A DNA stretch of 64,000 nucleotides from Acidimicrobiales bacterium (GTDB lineage Bacteria; Actinomycetota; Acidimicrobiia; Acidimicrobiales; CADCSY01), in the NCBI GenBank assembly GCA_030446545.1, contig JAUJNB010000013.1, positions 1-64,000 on the forward strand. The letters run 5' to 3'. Below are positions 11,329 through 19,810 of the stretch, piece after piece. The translations under genes and the position numbers were made by a program. Each line of letters starts with the position of its first letter. Within the stretch, counting starts at the first letter, position 1. The notes beneath the pieces are model-generated. The model was not told the DNA's origin. It ran no database searches and was given only the letters and a program-made list of their open reading frames with translations.

Positions 11329-12576
11329 CTACAACAGCCCGCCGGTGACGTCTCCGAGCTCGTCGAGCACGCCGTCGAGCAGGTCGACCAGCGGGTCGAC
11401 GACCGGCTCCAGCACACCCCCGTTGTCGTCGGGCCCCGGCCCCGTCACCACCGGGGGCGGCGCAACGGGACGAGGGCGGGGCACCGGCTCGGACGGGGCC
11501 GGAAGCACGACCGGCGGGGCCGGCCGCAGGGGCGGCGGCTCGGGACGCCGGCGGACCGGCACCGGTGCGGGCTCGAACACCGGCTCCGACGACGGGGCCC
11601 CGAAGAGCAGGGGGGAGCGGGCCACGGCGCCGTCGAGGACGGACAGCAGCGCCGCCGGCGGCGCGTCCTGATCGAAGGCGACGATTCCCCACCCAGCCCC
11701 GTCGCTGCGCAGGGCGAAGACCTCGTCCCAGCGGGCGGCGAAGTCGTCGTCGCGTCCCACCAGGGCCACCGCCGCACCCACCAGCATCTCACCGACCGGG
11801 CGGTCCTGGCCGTCGAGGAGGGTCTGGTCGAACGAGGGCTGGTGGAGCAGGCCCGGGAGCACGGTCTGGTAGAAGAAGACGTCGGGCGTGAAGTCGTCCC
11901 GCAAGAGGGTCGTGAAGCCGGTCGAGCGCCGCTCGAGGTTGGCCTGGAGGTCGATGGCCTCGCCCAGGTACCGCCGGTCCCAGGGGTCGGGCGGTTCGGC
12001 GAACCGAAGCGGGCTGGCGGCGAGCGGCACCATGCCCGTGCCGGTGACCACGACCTGGCGCAGAGGTGCCAGCCCCCCCTCCAGGGTCCGCCCGCCCGAC
12101 GTCAGGCCGGCTCGACCCTCGTAGACCACGAAGGTGGCCCCGGTGGTGAGGGAGATGCGCGCCGCCCCGTCGACCAGGGAGAGCCGGCCCCCGCCCGAGT
12201 CCACCACCAGTTCCTCGGCGCCGGCGGTGGCTAGGACGTCGCCCCCCTCGACCACGGGAATGGCCCCCACCTCGACCTGCGAAGCGGCACCGGGTGTCCC
12301 GGCCCGCAGCTCCAGGGCCCGGGCGCCGGACAGGCGCAGGACCCCGTCTCCGGACAGGAGCTCGATGTGTTCGCCGTCGGCCACGGCGTGGTCCCCACGC
12401 TGCACCCGGCGGGCTCCGCCGCCGCCCTTGATCTCGGCCGTCCCGTCGAGGTCCAGCGTGGCCGCCCGGTCCGGCGAACCGTCACCCGGCACACCGGTGG
12501 CGGTGATGACCACGGCGAAGGTCAACACGACGGCGATGAGCAGGCCCAGCAGGCGGACCGCCCGCTGACCGGTCAT
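11329..12576 (-). CDS. Secreted/anchored FecR-like protein with Pro-rich C-terminus
   Basis: A 415-residue protein of unknown function. An N-terminal membrane helix (AVRLLGLLIAVVLTFAVVIT) is followed by a beta-rich region with alternating GDG/GGG turns (about residues 45-175: ELLSGDGVLRLSGARALELR, VVDSGGGRLSLVDGAARISL). This is the pattern of FecR-type domains, which usually sense or scaffold in the periplasm. A mixed domain and then a Pro/Arg-rich region (about 310-375) follow, and the end is acidic and hydrophobic. Its ATG overlaps the stop of the histidine kinase gene by 4 nt (ATGA), so the two are almost certainly co-translated. That suggests the protein works with, or is sensed by, the kinase (inference). 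Confidence 0.65.
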   Translation of the reverse strand: MTGQRAVRLLGLLIAVVLTFAVVITATGVPGDGSPDRAATLDLDGTAEIKGGGGARRVQRGDHAVADGEHIELLSGDGVLRLSGARALELRAGTPGAASQVEVGAIPVVEGGDVLATAGAEELVVDSGGGRLSLVDGAARISLTTGATFVVYEGRAGLTSGGRTLEGGLAPLRQVVVTGTGMVPLAASPLRFAEPPDPWDRRYLGEAIDLQANLERRSTGFTTLLRDDFTPDVFFYQTVLPGLLHQPSFDQTLLDGQDRPVGEMLVGAAVALVGRDDDFAARWDEVFALRSDGAGWGIVAFDQDAPPAALLSVLDGAVARSPLLFGAPSSEPVFEPAPVPVRRRPEPPPLRPAPPVVLPAPSEPVPRPRPVAPPPVVTGPGPDDNGGVLEPVVDPLVDLLDGVLDELGDVTGGLL

Positions 12577-15239
12577 CGCTGCGCCCGCAGGCTGCGACGG
12601 TGGCCCGCCGCCAGGGCCGGCCTGGTGGCCGGCAGGGCGATGGTGAAGGTGGAGCCCTCGCCCGGCTGGGAGCGGCAGGTGAGCGTGCCGCCGTGGGCCT
12701 CGCAGATGTGGCGGACGAGGGCCAGGCCCAGGCCCAGGCCACCGAACTCCCGGGTCGACGATCCGTCACCCTGGGCGAACTCCCCGAAGATGGTGCCGAG
12801 GCGCTCGGGCAGGATGCCCACGCCCTCGTCGCTCACCGACAGCTCCACGTAAGGCCGGGAGCCGTTGCCGGCCCGCCCTCCGGCCCTCGCCACCACCGTG
12901 ACCACGCCACCGTCGGGCGAGTACTTGACGGCGTTGTCGATGAGCTCGTCGACCACCTGTTCGAGGTAGCGCCGGTCGCCCTCGAGGTCGGGGATGCTGT
13001 CGGGCACCTGGCTGCGCAGCGTGTGGCGCTCGCCCAGTCGGTCCGCCCAACGGGCCGCGGCGTCGTCGACCAGGGCCCGGACGGGGACGGGCTCGGTGTG
13101 CAGGTCGAGGCGGCCGGCGGAGACGGTGGCGAAGTTCACCAGGCGACTGATGACCCGCTCGAGCTTCCCCGCGCTCACCAGGATCTCGGCCGCGAAGTCC
13201 TTGGTCTTGTCCTCCGACAGCGACCGGGTCGAGAGCATGGACGCGTAGCCCTTGATGGGGGTCAGCGGCGTCTTCCACTCATGGCTGATGTTGGCCAGGA
13301 ACTCCGTCTTCATCCGTTCGACCTCACGCTCGGGGCGCAGGTCGCGCAGGACCACCACGCCACCCACCATCTCGCCTCCGGTGCCCCGCACCGCGCCGCA
13401 GGAGACGGCCACCGGCACCCGGGTGCCGTCGCGACGCACGACCGTCCCGGTGGTGCTCCAGGGCTCCAGGCGGGGGAAGGCGATGCGGGTGGTGAGGTCC
13501 TCGCCCTGAGGCCCGAGCAGGGCGAGCTCGGCCACCACCTGACCACAGACCTCGTTCGAGGGCCGGTCGAACAACTCCTCGGCGGCGGCGTTGAAGTCGG
13601 TGACCGTCCCGGCCCCGTCGACGGCCATCAGGGCCTCGCCCATGCCCGCCACCACCGCCTCGAGGCGGCCGCGCAGGCGGGCCTCGTCGACGGCCGACTC
13701 CCGCAGCTCACCCGTCATGGACCCGAGGGCGGCGGCCATCGAGTCGAAGGCGTCTCCGAGCGTGCCCAGTTCGTCGCCGGGAGGCAGGCCGGCCCGGGCC
13801 TCCAGGTTGCCGCCCCGGATCTCCTCGGCCGAGCGGGTCAGCCGGCGCAGGCCGGCGCCGATGCGCTCACCGACCAGCGCCGCCAGCACCAGGGCCACCA
13901 GGGCCGCGCCCAGCGCCACCAGGAACAGGGTGCCGAAAAGCTGCTGGCGAGTGGTGGCCACCAGGGTCGTGGGCGCCGACACGACCACCGCGAAGACGGG
14001 TTCGGTCCCGCCGTACACCGGGTGGGCGGCCACGAACAGGCCGCCGACCAGTTGGCGGATGGGCTCACCGCTGTCGAGCGCTCCCCGGGCCGCGCTGGTC
14101 AACGTGGAGGAGGTGGGCTGGGTCCCGGCACTGGCCAGGACACCGTCGCGGCCGACCAGGGCCAGGCTCAGGCTGCGGTCGTTCTCCTTGCGCACCGCCA
14201 GGTACTCCCGGTCGAAGGGCTCGGCCGCGAAGACGGCGCCGACGAACCGGGACTGGCCCCGGACCGACACCCGGACCGGCGATGCCGCCGCGGCCAGGGC
14301 GTCGCCACCCACCAGGGCGGGGGCGCCGCGGTCGCCTTGTTGATCCTGGATCGTGTCCCGCACGACCTTGGCCCCGGAGATGTCGACCTGCACGTTGGGG
14401 CTGTCGACCCCCCTCCCGCCGACGACCACCCCCTCGCTGGTGACGTAGGCCAGGATGGCGCCCTGGAACACCAGGTTCTCGGCGATGGCGCCGAGGTCGG
14501 CCACCACCTCGTCAGCAGCCGTGGCCCCCGCTTCGGAACCCGGGTCCTCGGCCAGGGTGACCAGCCGGGCCACGTCCTCGGCTCCGCCGGACGAACCGAG
14601 GACGAGCGCCGCCAGCTTGGCGCTGAGCACGGCGTCGTTGGTGGCCCGCTCGATCTCGGCCGCCTCGGCTCCCGCCCGTGACTCGATGCGCAGCAGCGCC
14701 TCGTCCTCGACGTTGTCGATCACCACCGCCGACAGCGCCACCGAGACGGCCAGCACCACCAGGAGGATGGTGCCCGTGGCGCTGGCCGCCACCCGGGCCG
14801 AGATCGACCGCTGGCTGGCGGTGAACAGCGCGGCCCCGAGGCCGAGGGCGCCCATCGCCCGGGCCGTGTCAGCGGCCCAGCCCAGGTCGGCCAGCGGTGA
14901 CAACACCGTGATCACTTCGGCCGCCAGCAACAGGCCGAGGGCGAGGGCAAGCTGGCGACGGGGGGCGGCGTCGCCGGCACGCAGGGCCCCGGCCCCGAGC
15001 AGGACCAGACCCACCAGGCGGGTGACGAGGACACCAGGGGCGGCCGGATCGTCCTGCAGGAGGGAGCCGTGCAGGAAGGCGGCCACGCCGACCGCCGTGA
15101 ACCCCAGGGCGAGGAGGAGCTGTCCCCGCCGCTCCCCGGCCAGCAGCTTGGCCCGGACGACGACGCCGAGCCCGGCCACGGCGGCCAGGAACAGCACGAA
15201 CTCGGCCGCGAAGCCGAGTTGCGCCGACGCTGCGCTCAA
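12573..15239 (-). CDS. Membrane sensor histidine kinase with extracytoplasmic domain, HAMP and PAS
   Basis: An 888-residue two-component sensor. Residues 1-155 form about six hydrophobic helices. Then come another membrane helix, a large extracytoplasmic Cache-like sensor region, a membrane helix ending ALVLAALVGERIG, HAMP (RRLTRSAEEIRGGNLEARAG), a PAS region (GEALMAVDGAGTVTDFNAAA), HisKA with the phosphoacceptor His near 653 in NISHEWKTPLTPIKGY, and HATPase_c with N box VVDELIDNAVKYS, G1 DEGVGI and G2 GGLGLGLALV. The TTG start has GAGGG upstream. No response regulator is encoded in this window, so its partner is elsewhere. It overlaps the FecR-like gene by 4 nt. The ligand is unknown. Confidence 0.9.
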   Translation of the reverse strand: MSAASAQLGFAAEFVLFLAAVAGLGVVVRAKLLAGERRGQLLLALGFTAVGVAAFLHGSLLQDDPAAPGVLVTRLVGLVLLGAGALRAGDAAPRRQLALALGLLLAAEVITVLSPLADLGWAADTARAMGALGLGAALFTASQRSISARVAASATGTILLVVLAVSVALSAVVIDNVEDEALLRIESRAGAEAAEIERATNDAVLSAKLAALVLGSSGGAEDVARLVTLAEDPGSEAGATAADEVVADLGAIAENLVFQGAILAYVTSEGVVVGGRGVDSPNVQVDISGAKVVRDTIQDQQGDRGAPALVGGDALAAAASPVRVSVRGQSRFVGAVFAAEPFDREYLAVRKENDRSLSLALVGRDGVLASAGTQPTSSTLTSAARGALDSGEPIRQLVGGLFVAAHPVYGGTEPVFAVVVSAPTTLVATTRQQLFGTLFLVALGAALVALVLAALVGERIGAGLRRLTRSAEEIRGGNLEARAGLPPGDELGTLGDAFDSMAAALGSMTGELRESAVDEARLRGRLEAVVAGMGEALMAVDGAGTVTDFNAAAEELFDRPSNEVCGQVVAELALLGPQGEDLTTRIAFPRLEPWSTTGTVVRRDGTRVPVAVSCGAVRGTGGEMVGGVVVLRDLRPEREVERMKTEFLANISHEWKTPLTPIKGYASMLSTRSLSEDKTKDFAAEILVSAGKLERVISRLVNFATVSAGRLDLHTEPVPVRALVDDAAARWADRLGERHTLRSQVPDSIPDLEGDRRYLEQVVDELIDNAVKYSPDGGVVTVVARAGGRAGNGSRPYVELSVSDEGVGILPERLGTIFGEFAQGDGSSTREFGGLGLGLALVRHICEAHGGTLTCRSQPGEGSTFTIALPATRPALAAGHRRSLRAQR

Positions 15240-15297
15240 GATCGGTCCCTCACCCCTCGTCGATCGGACATCTCTCTTCCTATCGGCTCACTCCCCC

Positions 15298-15317
15298 GGG
15301 CCCTGAAGGCCCTTTTT
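15298..15317 (+). terminator. Intrinsic-terminator-like hairpin with T tract, plus strand
   Basis: Stem gggcc/ggccc with loop ctgaa is followed directly by five T residues. The T tract makes it functional only for plus-strand transcripts, yet both flanking genes are on the minus strand. It may block antisense transcription, or be chance. Confidence 0.4.
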
Positions 15318-15320
15318 GGC

Positions 15321-16448
15321 CTACGGCAGCGGGGAAAGCGGATCCCCGCCCTGGTCGACCAGCACCCGGAGTGCCTCGGAGAGGCTATCCACCGGCTCGA
15401 CCGTCAACCGGTCGTCGGCCAGGCCACGGACAGCCTCGGCCTCGGCCGTGGGAACGAGCAGGAGGTCGATCCCCTCGTCCACCGCCACGGCGGTCTTCTG
15501 GGCCAACCCCCCGACCGGGCCCACCGACCCGTCCAGCTCGATGGTGCCGGTGGCGGCCACCCGCCGACCCCCGGTGAGCTCACCGGGCGTGAGGACGTCG
15601 AGGATCTCCAGGGTGAAGGCCAGGCCGGCCGAAGGGCCACCGATGCGATCAGAGGCGATGTCGACCTGGAAGGGGAGGTCGAGGCGGGGGGCGCGCGTCC
15701 GGAGGGTGGTTCCGAGGAACGCCGTGGCCGGGTCGTCAGGGCTGCCGGCGAGGGTCAGGGTGACCGGGCGCTGCTCCCCGGTGCCACCGCCGGCGCCGGC
15801 CCTCCCGGCCGACTCGACCAGAAGCTCGACCTCGGCGCCCGGCCGACGCCGGCGCAGCGCCCCGAGGACGTCGTGGTGGGCGGTGACGGGAGACCCGCCG
15901 ACGCCGAGGATCGTGTCACCGGCCACCAGCACCCCGTCGGACGGGGAGCCGGGAACCACCTGGACCACCTCGGCCCCGGTCCCGGCCACGGCGTCGTAGC
16001 CCAGCTCCTCGAAGGCGACGGCCACCGCCTGGGCCTTGGAGGAGTCCATCTGGGCCAGGTTGAAGTCCCGCAGCTCTTCGGTATTCACGTCGGGAGGCAC
16101 GATCTGGTCCCGGGCCACGACCTCCACGGTCGGATCGAGCCACCCACGCAGCGCCCCGGCCACGTTCACCTGACCCAGGCGGACGGTGATCAGGTGGATC
16201 TGGCCCCGGGTGGGGACACGGCGCTCGGCGGCCACGTCCACGAGTGGGCCCACCTCGACGGCCGATCCCGGTGAGATGGCGAGATAGGGCACCTCCACCT
16301 GCATCACCCCCAGCGTCAGCACCGCCACCACGGCCACAGCCAGGGCCAGGCGCCAACGCGGGGAGACCTCCCACCCGGGCAGCGAACTCTCCGACGGGGC
16401 GAGCGGGGGGCTCGGCGCTACCCTCGTGCTCCCGGTGTCCATGTTCAT
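15321..16448 (-). CDS. PDZ domain/Lon-like (S16) serine protease, YlbL family
   Basis: Membrane-anchored protease of about 375 residues. I start at the ATG at 16448 (MNMDTG), which has GCGAGG just upstream. The longer open frame overlaps the opposite-strand HEAT gene and looks non-coding. One N-terminal helix (WRLALAVAVVAVLTLGVMQV) is followed by an extracytoplasmic domain with a PDZ core (VVQVVPGSPSDGVLVAGDTI), then the S16 domain. The S16 Ser-Lys dyad is visible: Ser in GGPSAGLAF and Lys in GGLAQKTAVAVDEGI. It begins a leftward run toward the sensor kinase 82 bp away. Processing of secreted or membrane proteins is the family expectation, and no substrate can be named. Confidence 0.88.
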   Translation of the reverse strand: MNMDTGSTRVAPSPPLAPSESSLPGWEVSPRWRLALAVAVVAVLTLGVMQVEVPYLAISPGSAVEVGPLVDVAAERRVPTRGQIHLITVRLGQVNVAGALRGWLDPTVEVVARDQIVPPDVNTEELRDFNLAQMDSSKAQAVAVAFEELGYDAVAGTGAEVVQVVPGSPSDGVLVAGDTILGVGGSPVTAHHDVLGALRRRRPGAEVELLVESAGRAGAGGGTGEQRPVTLTLAGSPDDPATAFLGTTLRTRAPRLDLPFQVDIASDRIGGPSAGLAFTLEILDVLTPGELTGGRRVAATGTIELDGSVGPVGGLAQKTAVAVDEGIDLLLVPTAEAEAVRGLADDRLTVEPVDSLSEALRVLVDQGGDPLSPLP

Positions 16449-16592
16449 CTGCCTCGCCGTGGTCGCCTCGTCGATGCCGTCGGTGGCCGCCGTACTGCAC
16501 GCCAGGCCGGGCGACCAGGCCAGCGTGCCACGCCCCGGCGCCGACGACGACGCGGGGCGCCGGAATCGGTCGCCGGCCGCGCCGGCCCCCAG

Positions 16593-17231
16593 ATGAGCGA
16601 CGTCGGGCCCGGTCGTGGGGACGGGCCCGGGCCAGGACGGAGGGACGCGGCCGTCGCCGGCCACGAAGGGGAGTTCGACCTGGCGCAGCGCCTGCTCGAG
16701 CACCCCGATGCGGGGACACGGGCCACTGCGCTGGCCGCGCTGTCCAGGATGGGGAAGATGGCAACGGCGACGCTGCGGGTGGCCCTGGCCGATCCCTCGC
16801 CGGTGGTGCGCCGGCGAGCCGTCGTGCTGGCCGTGGCCCGCCCCACCATCTCGCTCATCCCCCTGCTGGGAGATGCCGACGACACCGTGGTGGAGGCCGC
16901 CGCCTACGCCTGCGGGGAGCGCCGGCCGGCCGAGCCCGGCGTGGTGGCGAACCTGGCCGCAGTGGCGACCGACCACGCCGACGGCCTGTGTCGGGAGGCG
17001 GCGGTGGCCGCCCTCGGGGCACTGGGCGATGCGTCCGGACTTTCGGCCATCCTGGCCGCCACTCGGGACCGGGCCACGGTGCGCCGGCGCGCCGTTCTCG
17101 CCCTCGCCCCCTTCACCGGCCCCGAGGTCGACGCCGCTCTGGCCCGGGCGATGGGCGATCGTGACTGGCAGGTCCGCCAGGCCGCCGAGGACATCGGGGC
17201 CGCCACCGGGACACCCGACAAGGATCCCTGA
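16593..17231 (+). CDS. HEAT-repeat protein
   Basis: A 212-residue soluble protein made almost wholly of about five helical repeats of some 30 residues. Examples are GTRATALAALSRMG, SPVVRRRAVVLAVARP, DTVVEAAAYACGERRP and WQVRQAAEDIGAA. Such HEAT/PBS-lyase-type repeats serve as protein-binding scaffolds, and no catalytic residue is seen. The first 25 residues are Gly/Pro-rich, so the true start may be later. It is divergent from the Lon-like protease (145 bp between starts) and convergent with mreB. Function unknown. Confidence 0.8.
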   Translation: MSDVGPGRGDGPGPGRRDAAVAGHEGEFDLAQRLLEHPDAGTRATALAALSRMGKMATATLRVALADPSPVVRRRAVVLAVARPTISLIPLLGDADDTVVEAAAYACGERRPAEPGVVANLAAVATDHADGLCREAAVAALGALGDASGLSAILAATRDRATVRRRAVLALAPFTGPEVDAALARAMGDRDWQVRQAAEDIGAATGTPDKDP

Positions 17232-17274
17232 CCGCGCCTCCACCGCCCCCCGGGCCGTCCGGAGCCGGGAACGG

Positions 17275-18267
17275 TCACATGAACATCGTCTTGAGGTCGT
17301 CGTAGGCCTCGATGCAGCGGCCGGCGCCGAGCACCACGCACTCGAGGGGGGCGTCGACCAGGTGCACGGGCACGTTGGTCTCCTCGGCCAGACGCTGGTT
17401 GAGCCCGCGCAGCATGCCTCCGCCGCCCACCAGGTGGATGCCGTGGTTGATCAGGTCCTGGGCCAGTTCGGGCTGGGCCTGGCCGAGGCAGGACACGACC
17501 GAGTCGCACACCGCGCTGATCTGGTCGTCGATGGAGGCACGGACCTCCCCCGGCGACAGGATCACCGTCTTCGGGAGGCCGCTCATGAGATCACGGCCCC
17601 GCACCTCGGCCTTGACCTCCTCCCTGGTGGGCCAGGCCGAGCCGATGGCCACCTTGATGTCCTCGGCCGTGCGCTCCCCCACGGCGATCCCGTACTCGCG
17701 CTTGACGTACGACTGGATGGCGTAGTCGAGGTCGAACGAGCCGAGGCGGATGGCCCGGAGGGCGACGATGCCCCCGAGGGAGATCACGGCCGTCTCCGAA
17801 GTCCCGCCACCGATGTCGACCACCATGTTGCCGAAGGGCTCGTTGACCGGGAGCCCGGCCCCGATGGCGGCGGCCATGGGCTGGCCGATGAGTTGGGCGT
17901 CGGCCGCACCGGCCCGCCGGGCCGCCTCGGTGACCGCCCGACGCTCCACCTCGGTGATGGCGGAGGGCACGCAGATCACCACCCGGGGACGGTTGAAGCG
18001 ACTGACCCCGGCCCGGTTGAGCAGCAGGCGGATCATGCGCTGGGTGACGTCGAAGTCGGTGATAGCACCCTTGCGCAGGGGGCGTACGGCCTGGATGTAG
18101 CTGGGGGTACGGCCGATCATCTGCCACGCCTCGTGGCCCATGGCCAACACGTCGCCCGTCTTGACGTTGAGGGCGATGACCGAGGGCTCGTTCAACACGA
18201 TCCCCTGGCCCTTGGCGTAGACGAGGGTGTTGGCCGTTCCCAGGTCGATGGCGAGGTCGCGAGCCAC
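17275..18267 (-). CDS. mreB: Rod-shape-determining actin homologue MreB/Mbl
   Basis: A 330-residue bacterial actin that polymerises under the membrane and guides side-wall synthesis. Phosphate 1 motif AIDLGTANTLVY opens the protein, VVDIGGGTSETAVISLGG is phosphate 2, and LVGGGGMLRGL is the adenosine motif. Length is normal. No mreC, mreD or penicillin-binding gene is adjacent, unlike the usual cluster; the gene lies downstream of moaE and a small membrane protein. The 100 bp upstream of the start holds a 17-bp perfect inverted repeat. Confidence 0.95.
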   Translation of the reverse strand: MARDLAIDLGTANTLVYAKGQGIVLNEPSVIALNVKTGDVLAMGHEAWQMIGRTPSYIQAVRPLRKGAITDFDVTQRMIRLLLNRAGVSRFNRPRVVICVPSAITEVERRAVTEAARRAGAADAQLIGQPMAAAIGAGLPVNEPFGNMVVDIGGGTSETAVISLGGIVALRAIRLGSFDLDYAIQSYVKREYGIAVGERTAEDIKVAIGSAWPTREEVKAEVRGRDLMSGLPKTVILSPGEVRASIDDQISAVCDSVVSCLGQAQPELAQDLINHGIHLVGGGGMLRGLNQRLAEETNVPVHLVDAPLECVVLGAGRCIEAYDDLKTMFM

Positions 18268-18285
18268 TAGCGGCCCAGGACCCGG

Positions 18286-18359
18286 AGCGAAACCACCTGG
18301 GCCACTGGAGTGACGAACGAGGAGGTCAACCGCCCTGGAAACGCCCAGGTGGTTTCGCT
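18286..18359. repeat. 17-bp perfect inverted repeat with 40-nt spacer, upstream of mreB
   Basis: Arms agcgaaaccacctgggc (18286-18302) and gcccaggtggtttcgct (18343-18359) are exactly complementary. It lies between the small membrane protein gene and the mreB start. In RNA it would be a long stem 19 nt upstream of the start codon. It could be a terminator of the moaE unit, a 5' leader hairpin of mreB, or a transposon-like remnant. Confidence 0.85.
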
Positions 18360-18376
18360 GCGGGCCCTCACCTGCG

Positions 18377-18571
18377 TCAGCGTCGCCGCTCGCGACGTCG
18401 GGGGTCGGAGCCGAGGCGGGTCTGGTGTTCGGGCGAGAGGGCGTCCATCTCCCGGCTGAAGTCGTCGATCCCCTGGTTCAACGACGTGGGCTGGCGGTGA
18501 TGGAGCCACAGGATGACCGAGCCGATCACACTCACGACCAGGGCGGCGACGAGGAAGACGAGGCCACTCAC
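18377..18571 (-). CDS. Small single-pass membrane protein
   Basis: A 64-residue product whose GTG start overlaps the moaE stop as GTGA, the usual coupling signal. One helix (SGLVFLVAALVVSVIGSVILW) is followed by a short charged tail with an Arg-rich end (DPRRRERRR). The frame stays open upstream to 18676, but that part lies inside moaE. No family recognised. Position suggests co-expression with moaE, and no function is implied. Confidence 0.65.
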   Translation of the reverse strand: MSGLVFLVAALVVSVIGSVILWLHHRQPTSLNQGIDDFSREMDALSPEHQTRLGSDPRRRERRR

Positions 18572-19029
18572 GACGGTGCGCTCTCCGACCCGGCCGTCGC
18601 CGGCGCCCAGTCCTGACCGTGCGCCCAGGTCTCCTTCTTCCAGATGGGGACCGACTCCTTCAAGGTGTCGATGCAAAAGCGGGCGCCCTCGAAGGCCACG
18701 TCACGATGGGGGGCCCCGGCGGCCACCACCACGGCCACATCCTCGACGCCGAGCAGGCCGATCCGGTGCAGCATGGCCAGGCGACCGAGGTCGGGCCAGC
18801 GATCGCGGGCGGCGGCGGCCACCGCCGCCAGGCGGGGCTCCACCTGTTCGGCGTAGGCCTCGTAGTCGAGGCTGGAGACGCCCGGGCGCCCGTCGGCGTG
18901 ATCACGGACAGTTCCGGCGAAGACCACCACGGCACCGCAGTCGGGCCGCACCGTCCAGCGGGAGACGGCATCCACCGGCAGTGAGTCGACGCAAAGGGCG
19001 ATCCACGTGTCGTCGGAGGGCGGACGCAT
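18568..19029 (-). CDS. moaE: Molybdopterin synthase catalytic subunit MoaE
   Basis: Large subunit of molybdopterin synthase, which with thiocarboxylated MoaD inserts the dithiolene sulfurs into precursor Z. Diagnostic segments are FAGTVRDHADGRPG, LDYEAYAEQVEPRL, LHRIGLLGVEDVAVVVAAGA, PHRDVAFEGARFCID and the catalytic-lysine region LKESVPIWKKE. Length 153 residues is standard. No moaD is adjacent. A small membrane protein follows with a 4-nt overlap. Confidence 0.95.
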   Translation of the reverse strand: MRPPSDDTWIALCVDSLPVDAVSRWTVRPDCGAVVVFAGTVRDHADGRPGVSSLDYEAYAEQVEPRLAAVAAAARDRWPDLGRLAMLHRIGLLGVEDVAVVVAAGAPHRDVAFEGARFCIDTLKESVPIWKKETWAHGQDWAPATAGSESAPS

Positions 19030-19120
19030 CCCCTCATGCTAATTGCCGCGCACGAGCCCGAAGGGCTCGAACCCGGTTTCCGGGTCGAGGCGAACCGGTA
19101 CCCCGGCCACGGCCACGGGT

Positions 19121-19126
19121 TACCCT
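19121..19126 (+). promoter_or_regulatory. Candidate -10 box of a leaderless transcript (udgX)
   Basis: TACCCT ends 6 nt before a GTG, which would place the first transcribed base at the start codon. No Shine-Dalgarno is visible before that GTG. The same geometry appears at 60605-60617. Confidence 0.4.
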
Positions 19127-19132
19127 GGCCCG

Positions 19133-19810
19133 GTGGTCGATTCGACCGACGCTGACCTGGCCGCACCCCCGCCCCTCACCGGTGGCGAGCGCCAGCTCAG
19201 CCTGACCGACGACGTCGTGCCGGTCGGGGCCCCGCTGGCCGATCTGGCCTCGGCCGCAGCCGGGTGCCAGGCGTGCGAGCTGTGGGAGCGGGCGTCCCGG
19301 ACGGTGTTCGGCGCAGGACCCCCGACCGCCCGGGTCATGCTGGTGGGCGAGCAACCCGGGGACGTGGAGGACCGGGAGGGTGCCCCCTTCGTCGGTCCCG
19401 CCGGTCGGATCCTCGACCAGGCCCTCGAGGCGGCCGGCATCGTCCGGGAGCAGACCTACGTGACCAACGTGGTGAAGCACTTCAAGTGGACGCCGCGAGG
19501 CAAGCGACGTTTGCACCAGAGCCCCAACGCGGCCGAGCAGGCGGCGTGCCGCCCCTGGCTGGAAGGCGAGCTGGCGGTGGTCCGCCCCGAGGTGCTGGTG
19601 GCCCTCGGGGCCACTGCCGCCAAGGCGCTGCTCGGTCGGGACTTCCGGGTGAGCCGGAACCGGGGACGCTTCGTGGCCTCACCCCTCGCCCCCCGGGTGC
19701 TGGCCACGGTGCACCCGTCGTCGATCCTGCGCACCGACCCGGCCGAGCGGGCACCGGCTCTCCAGGGCCTGGTCGACGACCTGGCGGTGGTGGCCGCCGT
19801 GCTGGCATGA
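19133..19810 (+). CDS. UdgX-type uracil-DNA glycosylase (covalent uracil-DNA binder)
   Basis: Family-4-like uracil-DNA glycosylase. GEQPGD (not GEAPG) and the KRRLH insertion in the segment RGKRRLHQS are the marks of UdgX. In the mycobacterial enzyme the His of this loop bonds covalently to the abasic sugar after uracil excision. Also seen are the Fe-S cysteines beginning CQACELW, PFVGPAGRILDQALEAAGI, and the C-terminal HPSSILR. The chosen GTG gives 225 residues; the frame is open 90 nt further but that part looks non-coding. The SRPBCC gene follows with an ATGA overlap. Confidence 0.9.
   Translation: MVDSTDADLAAPPPLTGGERQLSLTDDVVPVGAPLADLASAAAGCQACELWERASRTVFGAGPPTARVMLVGEQPGDVEDREGAPFVGPAGRILDQALEAAGIVREQTYVTNVVKHFKWTPRGKRRLHQSPNAAEQAACRPWLEGELAVVRPEVLVALGATAAKALLGRDFRVSRNRGRFVASPLAPRVLATVHPSSILRTDPAERAPALQGLVDDLAVVAAVLA

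Noticed and set aside
10128-11348. 406-codon plus-strand frame, extremely Pro/Arg-rich
   Set aside because: Antisense shadow of the DivIVA-like gene, with composition set by GC bias.
12600-14681. 693-codon plus-strand frame across the histidine kinase
   Set aside because: Antisense to a gene with complete HisKA/HATPase motifs; no domain of its own.
18286-18359. Terminal inverted repeats of an insertion sequence
   Set aside because: The 40-nt interior is too short for any element and no target duplication is seen.
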